Shown piece by piece: positions 9,128 to 16,551 of a DNA stretch of 28,448 nt. The DNA comes from JBGSIZ01 sp041742255. Its GTDB lineage: Bacteria; Pseudomonadota; Alphaproteobacteria; Rhodobacterales; Rhodobacteraceae. Location of the stretch: NCBI GenBank assembly GCA_041742255.1, contig JBGSIZ010000037.1, positions 1 through 28,448 on the forward strand, in the 5' to 3' direction. Made by a program: the position numbers and the translations under genes. Numbering within the stretch: position 1 is the first letter of the stretch; the number at the start of each line of letters is the position of its first letter. The notes below the pieces were generated by a model. That model searched no databases. It was not told the origin of the DNA and was given only the letters and a program-made list of their open reading frames with translations.

Positions 9128-9714
9128 CCAGATCGGACCGGGCCATCAAACGAGGCTTTGATATCGGACTTGCGTCTGCGGGTCTATGCGTTCTTTGGCC
9201 TGTCATCTGTCTAAGTTGGGCCATTGCCCGGCACGACACCGGGTCCACCGGGTTCTTTCGTCAAACGAGGGTCGGACGGCATGGCAGACCTTTTACCGTG
9301 ATCAAGCTGCGGACAATGCGGGACGCACAAGGCACGACGGTGACAACAGCCAACGATCCCCGGATCACCCTTTGGGGGGCATGGTTCCGGCGCTACAAGA
9401 TTGATGAACTGCCACAGCTTTGGAACATCCTGAAGGGCGATATGTCCTTTGTCGGGCCAAGACCGGATGTGCCTGGTTATCTGGACCGACTACGGGGTGA
9501 CGACCGTCGCCTGCTTGACCTGCGCCCTGGCCTGACGGGGCCTGCAACGCTAAAGTATCGGGCCGAAGAAGACATTCTCGCCGACCAGCCAGACCCGCAA
9601 GCCTATAACGATACGGTCATCTGGCCGGACAAGGTTCGGCTGAACCTGCAGTATCTGGAAACATGGTCGATCTGGTCAGATATTGGATGCATCGTGAAAA
9701 CGGTGCGCCACTGA
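9124..9714 (+). CDS. undecaprenyl-phosphate sugar-1-phosphate transferase (small, PglC-like bacterial sugar transferase)
   Basis: The protein has 196 residues from the ATG at 9124, in ATGA overlap with capG. It is the short, catalytic-core form of the bacterial sugar transferase family: an N-terminal basic KRGFD followed by one hydrophobic segment (re-entrant helix), FRQTRVGRHG, FTVIKLRTM, then KIDELPQLWNILKGDMSFVGPRP and a RPGLTGPATLKYR stretch. An Asp-Glu pair in DELPQ fits the catalytic dyad of monotopic phosphoglycosyl transferases. It should move a sugar-1-phosphate from a UDP-sugar to undecaprenyl phosphate on the cytoplasmic face and so start the repeat unit. Family members of this size often take diNAcBac or other N-acetylated 6-deoxy sugars; the donor here is not determined. 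Confidence 0.9.
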   Translation: MTRSDRAIKRGFDIGLASAGLCVLWPVICLSWAIARHDTGSTGFFRQTRVGRHGRPFTVIKLRTMRDAQGTTVTTANDPRITLWGAWFRRYKIDELPQLWNILKGDMSFVGPRPDVPGYLDRLRGDDRRLLDLRPGLTGPATLKYRAEEDILADQPDPQAYNDTVIWPDKVRLNLQYLETWSIWSDIGCIVKTVRH

Positions 9715-10577
9715 TGCCCATTACGCTGCCTTTTCAGCCTGTTATCATTATTGGGGCGGGCCGGTCCGGCACGAATATCCTGCGCGACACGCTCACGGGG
9801 CTGCCGTCGTTCGCAACATGGCCCTGCGATGAAATCAACCCGATCTGGCGTCAGGGAAACCTGCACTGGCCCAACGACGAACTACCCGTTCAACGGCTGA
9901 CCGCGACCATTCAACGTCGGATCAGGTCCGCGTTCGTGCAGATATGGAAACAACAGGGCAGCCCGGAATTCGTGGTCGAGAAAACCTGTGCAAACGCACT
10001 TCGGGTTCCGTTTGTCGCCGCAGCGGTGCCAGAAGCGAAGTTTATTCATATCATCCGTGACGGGCACGATGTGGTCCGATCTGCGCAACGGCGCTGGCAA
10101 GGGAAAATGGAAATCCCCAGTCTGCCCTATTTCGTAGCCAAGGCCCGATATACCCCGCTCCAGAACCTGCCGCACTACGGTCTGAATTTTGTGAAGAACC
10201 GCGTCTCACTTTTGGCCAAGGGTGGCCATCGGCTTGCGTCTTGGGGCCCCCGGTTTGATGACATGGATCTGATCATGGACAGGCCGCTGGATGTGATTTG
10301 CGCCCACCAATGGGCGGCGTGCGTCACGCAAGCGACGCAAGCACTCCGCCACAGTCCGGCGGCTTCGATGGCGCTCTTTTATGATGATTTCGTGCGCGCG
10401 CCAGATGCCGGGGTGGCCAAGATCACGCAGTTCTTGGGGGTGCAGATCGGCGCAGATACGATCGCCCGGGCGACCCGGGATGTGCGCAGGCCGTCTGGCA
10501 ACACGGCGCCCCAAACCGGTTTGTCGGATGAAGCCGTACAGATCATCCGGAAAACCATGTCCATGATGGAGGCTTGA
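9714..10577 (+). CDS. PAPS-dependent sulfotransferase family protein
   Basis: The protein has 287 residues. The ATG at 9714 overlaps the previous stop as TGATG, which decides the start over longer in-frame options. The 5'-phosphosulfate-binding loop appears as GAGRSGTN at about residues 14-21, and a 3'-phosphate-binding RDGHDVVRSA stretch lies about 100 residues later, both at the spacing usual for this family. The protein is cytoplasmic as far as I can see, with no signal peptide or membrane segment. In this position it probably sulfates a hydroxyl or amino group of a lipid-linked sugar or repeat unit before flipping. The acceptor is unknown. Sulfated polysaccharides are common in marine organisms, which fits the inferred lifestyle. 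Confidence 0.85.
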   Translation: MPITLPFQPVIIIGAGRSGTNILRDTLTGLPSFATWPCDEINPIWRQGNLHWPNDELPVQRLTATIQRRIRSAFVQIWKQQGSPEFVVEKTCANALRVPFVAAAVPEAKFIHIIRDGHDVVRSAQRRWQGKMEIPSLPYFVAKARYTPLQNLPHYGLNFVKNRVSLLAKGGHRLASWGPRFDDMDLIMDRPLDVICAHQWAACVTQATQALRHSPAASMALFYDDFVRAPDAGVAKITQFLGVQIGADTIARATRDVRRPSGNTAPQTGLSDEAVQIIRKTMSMMEA

Positions 10578-10578
10578 G

Positions 10579-11706
10579 ATGCGCATATATTTGTCAAAAC
10601 CACACATGTCCGGCCGGGAACAGACGTATGTGGCGCAAGCCTTTGAAAGCAATTTCGTGGCACCTGTCGGCCCCCAACTCGACGCTTTTGAAGCAGAAGT
10701 ATCGCGATACCTTGGGGAAAATCTGTTCTGTGTGGCGGTGTCGTCCGGGTCTGCGGCACTTCACCTCGCGCTACGTTGTGTGGGTGTAGTGCCGGGCGAT
10801 GATGTCTGGATTTGCTCCATGACCTTTGCCGGGGGCATCTTTCCGGTGCTATATCAAGGCGCGCGTCCCATATTTTTTGATCTTGATCCTCTCACCTGGA
10901 CAATCGACTGCGACCTGTTGGAGCAAGAGCTGATAAAGGCCCGCGCAACGGGGAGCCTGCCCCGGGCCATTGTTCCAACGGACCTTTATGGTCAAAGTGT
11001 TGACCTTGATCGGTTGGAAACCCTTGCGCGCGATTTTGGCGTCGCGCTCGTGGTCGACTCTGCAGAAAGCCTGGGTGCCGAGTATCGGGCAGGGCGCAAA
11101 TGTGGCACAGGTGGCACAGCAGCTATTCTATCCTTCAACGGGAACAAGATCATCACGACATCCGGTGGCGGCATGCTTGTGACAGGATCGTCGCGGATTG
11201 CGGAACATGCACGCTACCTTGCGACGCAGGCGAGGAATCCAGCGGCGCACTACGAACATTCCACCTACGGCTACAACTACCGGATGAGCAATGTCGTGGC
11301 AGCTATTGGTTTGGGACAGATGGAGGTGCTGGACCAAAGGGTTGATGCCCGGCGTGCGGTGTTTGACACCTATCGCGCACGTCTTGCACAGCCCGGTGTG
11401 GATTTCATGCCCGAACCGCCCGGCGTTCGGTCGTCGCGTTGGCTGACCACAATTACCATTGATCCGGAACAAACCGGGGTAACTCGGGAACAGATCCGTC
11501 TTTCGCTCCTTGACCACGGCATCGAAACCCGGCCGTTGTGGAAACCGATGCACATGCAGCCGCTGTTTGAAGGTGCCCCATACATTGGCAAGGGTGTGGA
11601 TGAACGGCTATTTGCGAATGGGCTTTGTCTTCCGTCAGGGAGCGATCTGACGCCAGCAGAGCAAAACGAAGTGACCGACCGCATCCAGACCTTGCTGAAC
11701 CGTTAG
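10579..11706 (+). CDS. PLP-dependent DegT/DnrJ/EryC1-type sugar aminotransferase (EpsN/PglE-like)
   Basis: The protein has 375 residues and starts one base after the sulfotransferase stop. It opens with IYLSKPHMSGRE, typical of the EpsN/PglE branch. Visible PLP features are SSGSAALHLAL (phosphate loop), VVDSAESLGA with Asp160, and SFNGNKIITTSGGG with the likely Schiff-base Lys190. The family transfers an amino group from glutamate to a 4-keto nucleotide sugar. EpsN/PglE members act on UDP-2-acetamido-2,6-dideoxy-D-xylo-hexos-4-ulose and normally work with a PglF-type dehydratase and a PglD-type acetyltransferase. Neither partner is in the window. CapE also makes a 4-keto sugar (L-arabino), the substrate type used by PseC, so the real substrate is open. 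Confidence 0.9.
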   Translation: MRIYLSKPHMSGREQTYVAQAFESNFVAPVGPQLDAFEAEVSRYLGENLFCVAVSSGSAALHLALRCVGVVPGDDVWICSMTFAGGIFPVLYQGARPIFFDLDPLTWTIDCDLLEQELIKARATGSLPRAIVPTDLYGQSVDLDRLETLARDFGVALVVDSAESLGAEYRAGRKCGTGGTAAILSFNGNKIITTSGGGMLVTGSSRIAEHARYLATQARNPAAHYEHSTYGYNYRMSNVVAAIGLGQMEVLDQRVDARRAVFDTYRARLAQPGVDFMPEPPGVRSSRWLTTITIDPEQTGVTREQIRLSLLDHGIETRPLWKPMHMQPLFEGAPYIGKGVDERLFANGLCLPSGSDLTPAEQNEVTDRIQTLLNR

Positions 11707-11709
11707 CGC

Positions 11710-12900
11710 ATGAAAATACTACTCACTCATCGTTATTTCTGGCCTGATCGACCGCCCTACGGGCACATGCTCTTGGCGATTGCCAAGGGTTTGGTGCAGG
11801 CCGGGCATGACGTCACGGTATTTGCGTCCCAACCGTCCAGCGCGCCGGGCTTGCCATCCGCGCTCCGGCAACAGGTCATTGATGGTGTAAAGGTGCGCCG
11901 ATGCTATGTGTTGACTGAACGTAAAGCGATGCCGATCTTGCGTCTTTTTAATGTGGCCCTGTATTGTCTCGCCTTGTTCTTTACGATCCTTCGGGTTCGC
12001 CCCGATATTGTTTCGGTGTCCACCTTTCCCCCGGTTGCAGCGGGTTGGATAGGCAGCCTTGCCGCCCGGATTGTGGGCGCACGGTTCATTTACCACGTTC
12101 AAGATATTCACCCGGATGTGTCTGCATTGTCGGGGGGCAAACTAGGGCGCGGGGTTTTGGCGCGTGCCCTGCGGTGGCTTGATAATGCTACGCTGCGTCG
12201 GGCGACGGTTGTTGTCACTTTGTCCCCTGACATGGCCAACACCCTCACCGCGCGGGGGGTGCGGATTCAACACTTGGCTATCATAAATAACTTTTCGCTG
12301 GACCTCGACTTGGCCCCAACCGCGGTCTCCAGTGCCAGAATGCCGGACCAGTCCGGAACGGCGCGCTTCAACGTCATCTTTGCGGGAAATCTGGGTGCCT
12401 ATCAGGACCTCCCGCTGCTGACATTGGGGATCGCGCGCTTGTTCCATCAGGAACCCGGACTGCGTCTGACATTCTTGGGCAGCGGCACGGCCGAGGCGGC
12501 GTTAAAGGCAGCGTGGGACCAGCATCCGCAAGTCCGGTTCCTGCCGTTTCTTCCCTTTGAACAGGCCCGCGATATCATTGCCCAAGCTGATCTGGGGCTT
12601 GTGTCACTCGCGCCGGGTTTGACGCGCGTCGCCTATCCATCAAAGTTACTGACCTACCTCGGGCTTGGCGTCCCGGTGTTGGCGCTAGTCGATGAGGACA
12701 GCAGTCTTGCGCAGGACATTATCGCCAACCGCATCGGGGTGGTGGCCGAGCACAGAACGCCAGAGGCAATAGCCGCCGCACTAACAGTTGCCATGGCAGA
12801 CCCATCGCTTCGGAAGAATGCGGCGGCAACGGCGCTGTCCTTCACCGCACCTGTGGTCGTGTTGCGGTGGGTGGACCTGATAGGGGACCTGGCGGTATGA
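11710..12900 (+). CDS. GT4-family glycosyltransferase, WbuB-like (possible L-FucNAc transferase)
   Basis: The protein has 396 residues, beginning three bases after the aminotransferase stop. It has the GT-B layout of family 4: an N-terminal domain starting MKILLTHRYFWPD with a following GHDVTVFAS strand, then YHVQDIHPD, and a C-terminal domain with FAGNLGAYQDL, ADLGLVSL, and YPSKLLTYLGLGVPVLALV in the nucleotide-sugar binding region. A hydrophobic stretch near residues 80-120 suggests membrane association. The QDIHPD and GNLGxYQ combination resembles WbuB, the L-FucNAc transferase encoded next to fnlABC in E. coli O26. With capEFG upstream, transfer of L-FucNAc to the lipid-linked unit is a reasonable inference, not proven by sequence. 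Confidence 0.87.
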   Translation: MKILLTHRYFWPDRPPYGHMLLAIAKGLVQAGHDVTVFASQPSSAPGLPSALRQQVIDGVKVRRCYVLTERKAMPILRLFNVALYCLALFFTILRVRPDIVSVSTFPPVAAGWIGSLAARIVGARFIYHVQDIHPDVSALSGGKLGRGVLARALRWLDNATLRRATVVVTLSPDMANTLTARGVRIQHLAIINNFSLDLDLAPTAVSSARMPDQSGTARFNVIFAGNLGAYQDLPLLTLGIARLFHQEPGLRLTFLGSGTAEAALKAAWDQHPQVRFLPFLPFEQARDIIAQADLGLVSLAPGLTRVAYPSKLLTYLGLGVPVLALVDEDSSLAQDIIANRIGVVAEHRTPEAIAAALTVAMADPSLRKNAAATALSFTAPVVVLRWVDLIGDLAV

Positions 12901-13940
12901 CCCAAAAGCGGGTGTTGATCGTGAATTCAACCGATTCCGGAACATCGTCGGGTCAACTCCTTGAACAATTGGGGATCGCGATAAACGCAAGTGGTCAGGC
13001 GACAGCGCAGATTCTGCATCTCGGGGTTCGCAAGGGCTGGCATCGGCGATTGCGGGCTATCTTGCTACCATCCTTGGCGCGGCTTCGGGCCATTTGGTCC
13101 GCCGATATCATTGTGGTTCATACATCGGTTTTGTTTTTTGCTGCGGAAATCCTCGGCGCACGGCTTCTGGGCAAGCGGGTCAAATCGATTTTCTGGGACA
13201 GCTACCCTGCGTCCTTTACGGTGCTGAAACCGATATCGTTACGAACGCGCCTGCTTTGTCCTTATCGACTTTGTGAGGCGGAGCTTCTGCGGCTGTGTCA
13301 CCAGGTGCTTCTCCCCAATTCGGACTATGACCGGGCCGTTGCATCCATGGGTGTCATGCACACAGCATATCTGCCGCTTTGGCCAACTGTGGCACGGACA
13401 ATGCCCGACCGGGATCAGTGCAGACATTCGGATGGTGCTATTCATGTCGCGTTCACCGGTGCTGCAAACCCGATCAGGGGGCTCCAGAACGCTATCAATA
13501 TTCTTTTGCAACACACACAAACTCCAATTGTCTTGCACCTTTATGGCCGACAGTTCCCGCAGCTTGAAACAGACCGCGGCCCGGGGAAAATCACTATCCG
13601 GCATCATGGCTTTGTGGCACCTGACATTCTCGCCACTCAGATCAGCAAAATGGATGCCGGGCTCGTCTCGTTGCACCCCGAGTTCGATTTGCCTGCCTTT
13701 CCGTCCAAGATCGTTTCCTATATTTCAACGGGGTTGCCGATCCTGTACGTTGGACCACAACAACCGGCCTTGCAGCATTTTCTTGAATCGACAAACATCG
13801 GACTTGTCGCACGCTCAGAAATCGTCGCCAATCTGGGCGCCGCCCTTTTGGCAATCCGCCAGACGTTGATCCCCGCACAGGCCAAGGCGCTGAATGAACT
13901 CGATTTGACGGAGGAAAAAATTGCTCGTCTTCTTCAATAG
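12897..13940 (+). CDS. glycosyltransferase, GT4-like
   Basis: The protein has 347 residues from the ATG at 12897, in ATGA overlap with the previous GT gene; a longer in-frame start at 12867 lies inside that gene and is rejected. The C-terminal half carries recognisable GT-B family 4 features: VAFTGAANPIRGLQ, a LHLYGRQFP strand, MDAGLVSLHP, and AFPSKIVSYISTGLPILYVG, the last being the usual nucleotide-sugar binding segment. The N-terminal half is less conserved and has a hydrophobic patch near residues 70-100 that may touch the membrane. It likely adds one sugar to the undecaprenyl-linked intermediate in the cytoplasm. Donor and linkage cannot be deduced. Its 3' end overlaps the start of the polymerase gene by 20 bases. 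Confidence 0.8.
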   Translation: MTQKRVLIVNSTDSGTSSGQLLEQLGIAINASGQATAQILHLGVRKGWHRRLRAILLPSLARLRAIWSADIIVVHTSVLFFAAEILGARLLGKRVKSIFWDSYPASFTVLKPISLRTRLLCPYRLCEAELLRLCHQVLLPNSDYDRAVASMGVMHTAYLPLWPTVARTMPDRDQCRHSDGAIHVAFTGAANPIRGLQNAINILLQHTQTPIVLHLYGRQFPQLETDRGPGKITIRHHGFVAPDILATQISKMDAGLVSLHPEFDLPAFPSKIVSYISTGLPILYVGPQQPALQHFLESTNIGLVARSEIVANLGAALLAIRQTLIPAQAKALNELDLTEEKIARLLQ

Positions 13941-15210
13941 CTGGGTGCTGTTCACATTGGTGTTGTTCTACTGGGGTCCTATCCCGTGGGAAAATCAGGG
14001 TTCCTATGCGGTCGCGGTAATTGTAATTGGCTCGATGATTGGTTTCAATTTGGGGAACCGTCTTGGAAAAATGGTACCTGCGTTGCCTGCCCATGAATTT
14101 TCCTTTCTTGATAACAAGGGCACGAAATGGTTAATTATATTCCTCTTTCTCTTGTTGTCCCAATTGCATATCCAGTCTCTTACCGGGCAATCCATCTTTA
14201 ACCCGCTAAAGTACTCTCTGGATTTCAACGCTGTTTATGCGCAGTTTCAAAACACGATCAAAGATCGTTCCTTTTCTGCGGGAAGTTTGGAAAGCATACT
14301 CTTTCTGCTCAAGGCGCTTCTCATGCCAACGATCATCATTCTGATTGTTCTGAATTACCGAAGCAATATCACGGCACTTTTTTTGTTACTATTTCCCTTT
14401 ATCGCGTCAAGCATGATGCGTGGTACTGACAAGGAGACGGTCGATGTCGTTCTTTATCTCCTTGTTCTTGCGTTCTATCATAAACTTCTTGGCCGTAGGG
14501 CTGTTCTGGCGTTGGTGATGATAGGCGTTGTGGTCGCCCTGTTTGTTGTCCGTAAAATGGCGCGGTTCGAAGGCGCTACTCTCAATTGCCTGCCCGGTTC
14601 GCCCGAAGCCTGTTTTGACTTTGGCAATGCGTTGTCTCTTTATATATCGCCCAGTTTGGAATTCTTGCGGATCATGCTGACCAACTATCTCACTCAAGGA
14701 TACGAAGGTCTGGCGCGGGCCGTCGATATTCCTTTTGAATTCAACTATTTTCTAGGCCACATGGCACCTGTGAAACTAAAAATATGTCAGGTATTCGGGA
14801 CCTTTTGTGACGTTCAGTCCTATAATGACAAATTGCCTGATTACGGCTGGGATACTCGTCATAAATGGAGCAGTGCCTACACTGCGATTGCCAACGACTT
14901 CACTTGGTTCTTTATCCCGGTCTACACATTCTGCGTCGGAATCATCTTCGGTGCGTCGGAAAAGGCGTGGTATGAGAATGGGGATAAACTTTCACTCGCC
15001 TGCTTGCTTCTGGTCAGCGTCTTTATGGTGTATTCGTCGGCCAACATGCAGATATCGACATCGCTTGAATGGTCCGCTGTATATCTGGTTCTATTTCTAT
15101 GGCAGGGATCGCGTATAATCGGCAGGCGCGGGAGCAGACTTTTGGGCTCCTTACCTAAAGAAGATCGAATTCCAGTGGCAAAACGAACAAGCAACGGCCT
15201 TTTGTCATGA
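13921..15210 (+). CDS. wzy: Wzy-like polysaccharide repeat-unit polymerase (polytopic membrane protein)
   Basis: The protein has 429 residues. The start is a TTG at 13921 with a strong GGAGG 7 bases upstream, overlapping the previous gene by 20 bases; no ATG is better placed. About 10-11 hydrophobic segments are visible, with a long polar stretch around residues 218-315 (from the MARFEGATL segment through DTRHKWSS) likely in the periplasm, as in Wzy polymerases. Wzy proteins have little sequence conservation, so the call rests on topology, length and position between GTs and a flippase. The gene has clearly lower GC than its neighbours, common for wzy. It would join flipped repeat units at the periplasmic face. 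Alternatives are an O-antigen ligase-like or unrelated membrane protein. Confidence 0.72.
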   Translation: MLVFFNSWVLFTLVLFYWGPIPWENQGSYAVAVIVIGSMIGFNLGNRLGKMVPALPAHEFSFLDNKGTKWLIIFLFLLLSQLHIQSLTGQSIFNPLKYSLDFNAVYAQFQNTIKDRSFSAGSLESILFLLKALLMPTIIILIVLNYRSNITALFLLLFPFIASSMMRGTDKETVDVVLYLLVLAFYHKLLGRRAVLALVMIGVVVALFVVRKMARFEGATLNCLPGSPEACFDFGNALSLYISPSLEFLRIMLTNYLTQGYEGLARAVDIPFEFNYFLGHMAPVKLKICQVFGTFCDVQSYNDKLPDYGWDTRHKWSSAYTAIANDFTWFFIPVYTFCVGIIFGASEKAWYENGDKLSLACLLLVSVFMVYSSANMQISTSLEWSAVYLVLFLWQGSRIIGRRGSRLLGSLPKEDRIPVAKRTSNGLLS

Positions 15211-15244
15211 CCTCCTCGCTCATGCGTTTTGAAGGCTATATCGA

Positions 15245-16408
15245 ATGTTGACATCCCGCGCAGCGGCGATCGGATTGGCAACCTTGGTTCGAGCTGTTTT
15301 TCTGCTTACACTCTCCGCTCAGGTTTACGTTTCACTTTCCAGCGACCAAGCTGCCTCATTTTACCAGCTTGTCTTTTTCCAGGCAATAATCATCGCCTTT
15401 CTATCGGCTTCCGGTTTCTTTCGGGCACAGGAGTTGCCAGATGACAATGCTGCAATTTCTTATCTGTCGGCGAACATGGGCCTGGTCATTCCGTCGACCA
15501 TTCTTCCACTTTTCCTTGCCTTCTTTATTGATGCTTATAGCGATCTTGGTTTAGAGTTGGTGTTGATATGGCTCGGAGCAGCGGCGGCTGCGTTGACTGC
15601 TCCGGTTACGGGAGTTGTTCTTCGAAGGCATGGACCTTTCGCGGCCTTCATGCCCGCACTTGTTGCGGCGGGCCTGATGATTGTGGTGCTGGTCTTGTTA
15701 CCTGAATGGTCGCCTCTGACCCCATATATTGTCCTCGTCAGCTTTCAGGGGCTGTCGTTTCTTATTCTAATTCTTCGCACACCATGGCTTGCAATTGGTG
15801 TGTTACGATCATGGGGTAGATCCGGATCGCGGTTGAATTTTGGTTTGTTGAAACAGAATGGTATCGTTGGAGCGGTTAATCTGGTAAACCTTTTGATGAT
15901 TTTCTTTGTGCGTCACCTCTGGGAAATGCGGACCACCCCAGAAACTGTGGCGGCTGTATTCCTCGTTATGCGGTATTCCGATACCGGAATTCAGGTTCTC
16001 CATCAGGTGTTTTCCGGTCATATATTCGCCGTCCGTCTGATGGAGCGTCGGTCAACACCGCTTCTGCTCTTTTCCGGTGGTTGTCTGGTTGCCTTTGCTT
16101 TCGTTGGTTTGCAAAACTTTCCGGGTTCGCCGATTGCGACGGCGTTGCTGGCGCAATGTATTCTGGATATCGTGAGATATCCCGCGTCTTTGGGCTTCTT
16201 GTTTCAAATGCAGCGGTTCGATATGCGGCGCTATATCCGGTTCACGTTGGTGCCACCTTTGGTTGGCTTCGCTTGCGCCGGTGCCCTTGTTTTTGCTGGA
16301 AACTTTTTCGCAATATATGTGCTAGGGGGCATTTCGGCTCTGGTTGGTGGGTTGATGTCGGCGGGCGACGCGCGGGTCCTTTGTAAGGAGCGGGCGCATG
16401 GGGAATGA
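15245..16408 (+). CDS. wzx: Wzx-like flippase or related polytopic membrane protein
   Basis: The protein has 387 residues from the ATG at 15245; an in-frame stop at 15230-15232 rules out a longer N-terminus. It contains about ten hydrophobic segments in pairs, including LATLVRAVFLLTLSAQVYVSL at the N-terminus and a C-terminal pair near residues 325-375. It is shorter than a typical Wzx (about 420-500 residues) and has no clear signature, so flippase is inferred from topology and from its place after wzy and before wzc. Like wzy it is poorer in GC. If it is not a flippase, the leftward gene at 1-1400 could supply that activity. Its stop codon overlaps the start of a 48-codon ORF as ATGA. Confidence 0.65.
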   Translation: MLTSRAAAIGLATLVRAVFLLTLSAQVYVSLSSDQAASFYQLVFFQAIIIAFLSASGFFRAQELPDDNAAISYLSANMGLVIPSTILPLFLAFFIDAYSDLGLELVLIWLGAAAAALTAPVTGVVLRRHGPFAAFMPALVAAGLMIVVLVLLPEWSPLTPYIVLVSFQGLSFLILILRTPWLAIGVLRSWGRSGSRLNFGLLKQNGIVGAVNLVNLLMIFFVRHLWEMRTTPETVAAVFLVMRYSDTGIQVLHQVFSGHIFAVRLMERRSTPLLLFSGGCLVAFAFVGLQNFPGSPIATALLAQCILDIVRYPASLGFLFQMQRFDMRRYIRFTLVPPLVGFACAGALVFAGNFFAIYVLGGISALVGGLMSAGDARVLCKERAHGE

Positions 16409-16551
16409 GCAATTTTCGGCGCCACGCGTATGGCGTTGTCCGTATGGGTTTCGTTGCCGCCGAACTGTTGCTATTCCTGTGGATGGCGGATGTCAGACAG
16501 GGCGCAATCGCAGTTAAGTTGAATTCGTGGGAGAAGTGGTTTGAACGCTAG
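16405..16551 (+). CDS. possible 48-residue single-pass membrane protein between wzx and wzc
   Basis: An open frame of 48 codons starts at an ATG that overlaps the wzx stop as ATGA and ends at a TAG 11 bases inside the wzc frame. The translation has a basic N-terminus (SNFRRHAYGVVR), one hydrophobic segment (about residues 14-28, FVAAELLLFLWMA) and a charged amphipathic tail ending WEKWFER. An AGGAG lies about 15 bases upstream, farther than ideal. The overlap with both neighbours mirrors the coupling seen elsewhere in this operon and fills what would otherwise be its widest unexplained gap (132 bases). I do not recognise a family. It could be chance, as short open frames are common, so this is a candidate only. 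Confidence 0.42.
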   Translation: MSNFRRHAYGVVRMGFVAAELLLFLWMADVRQGAIAVKLNSWEKWFER

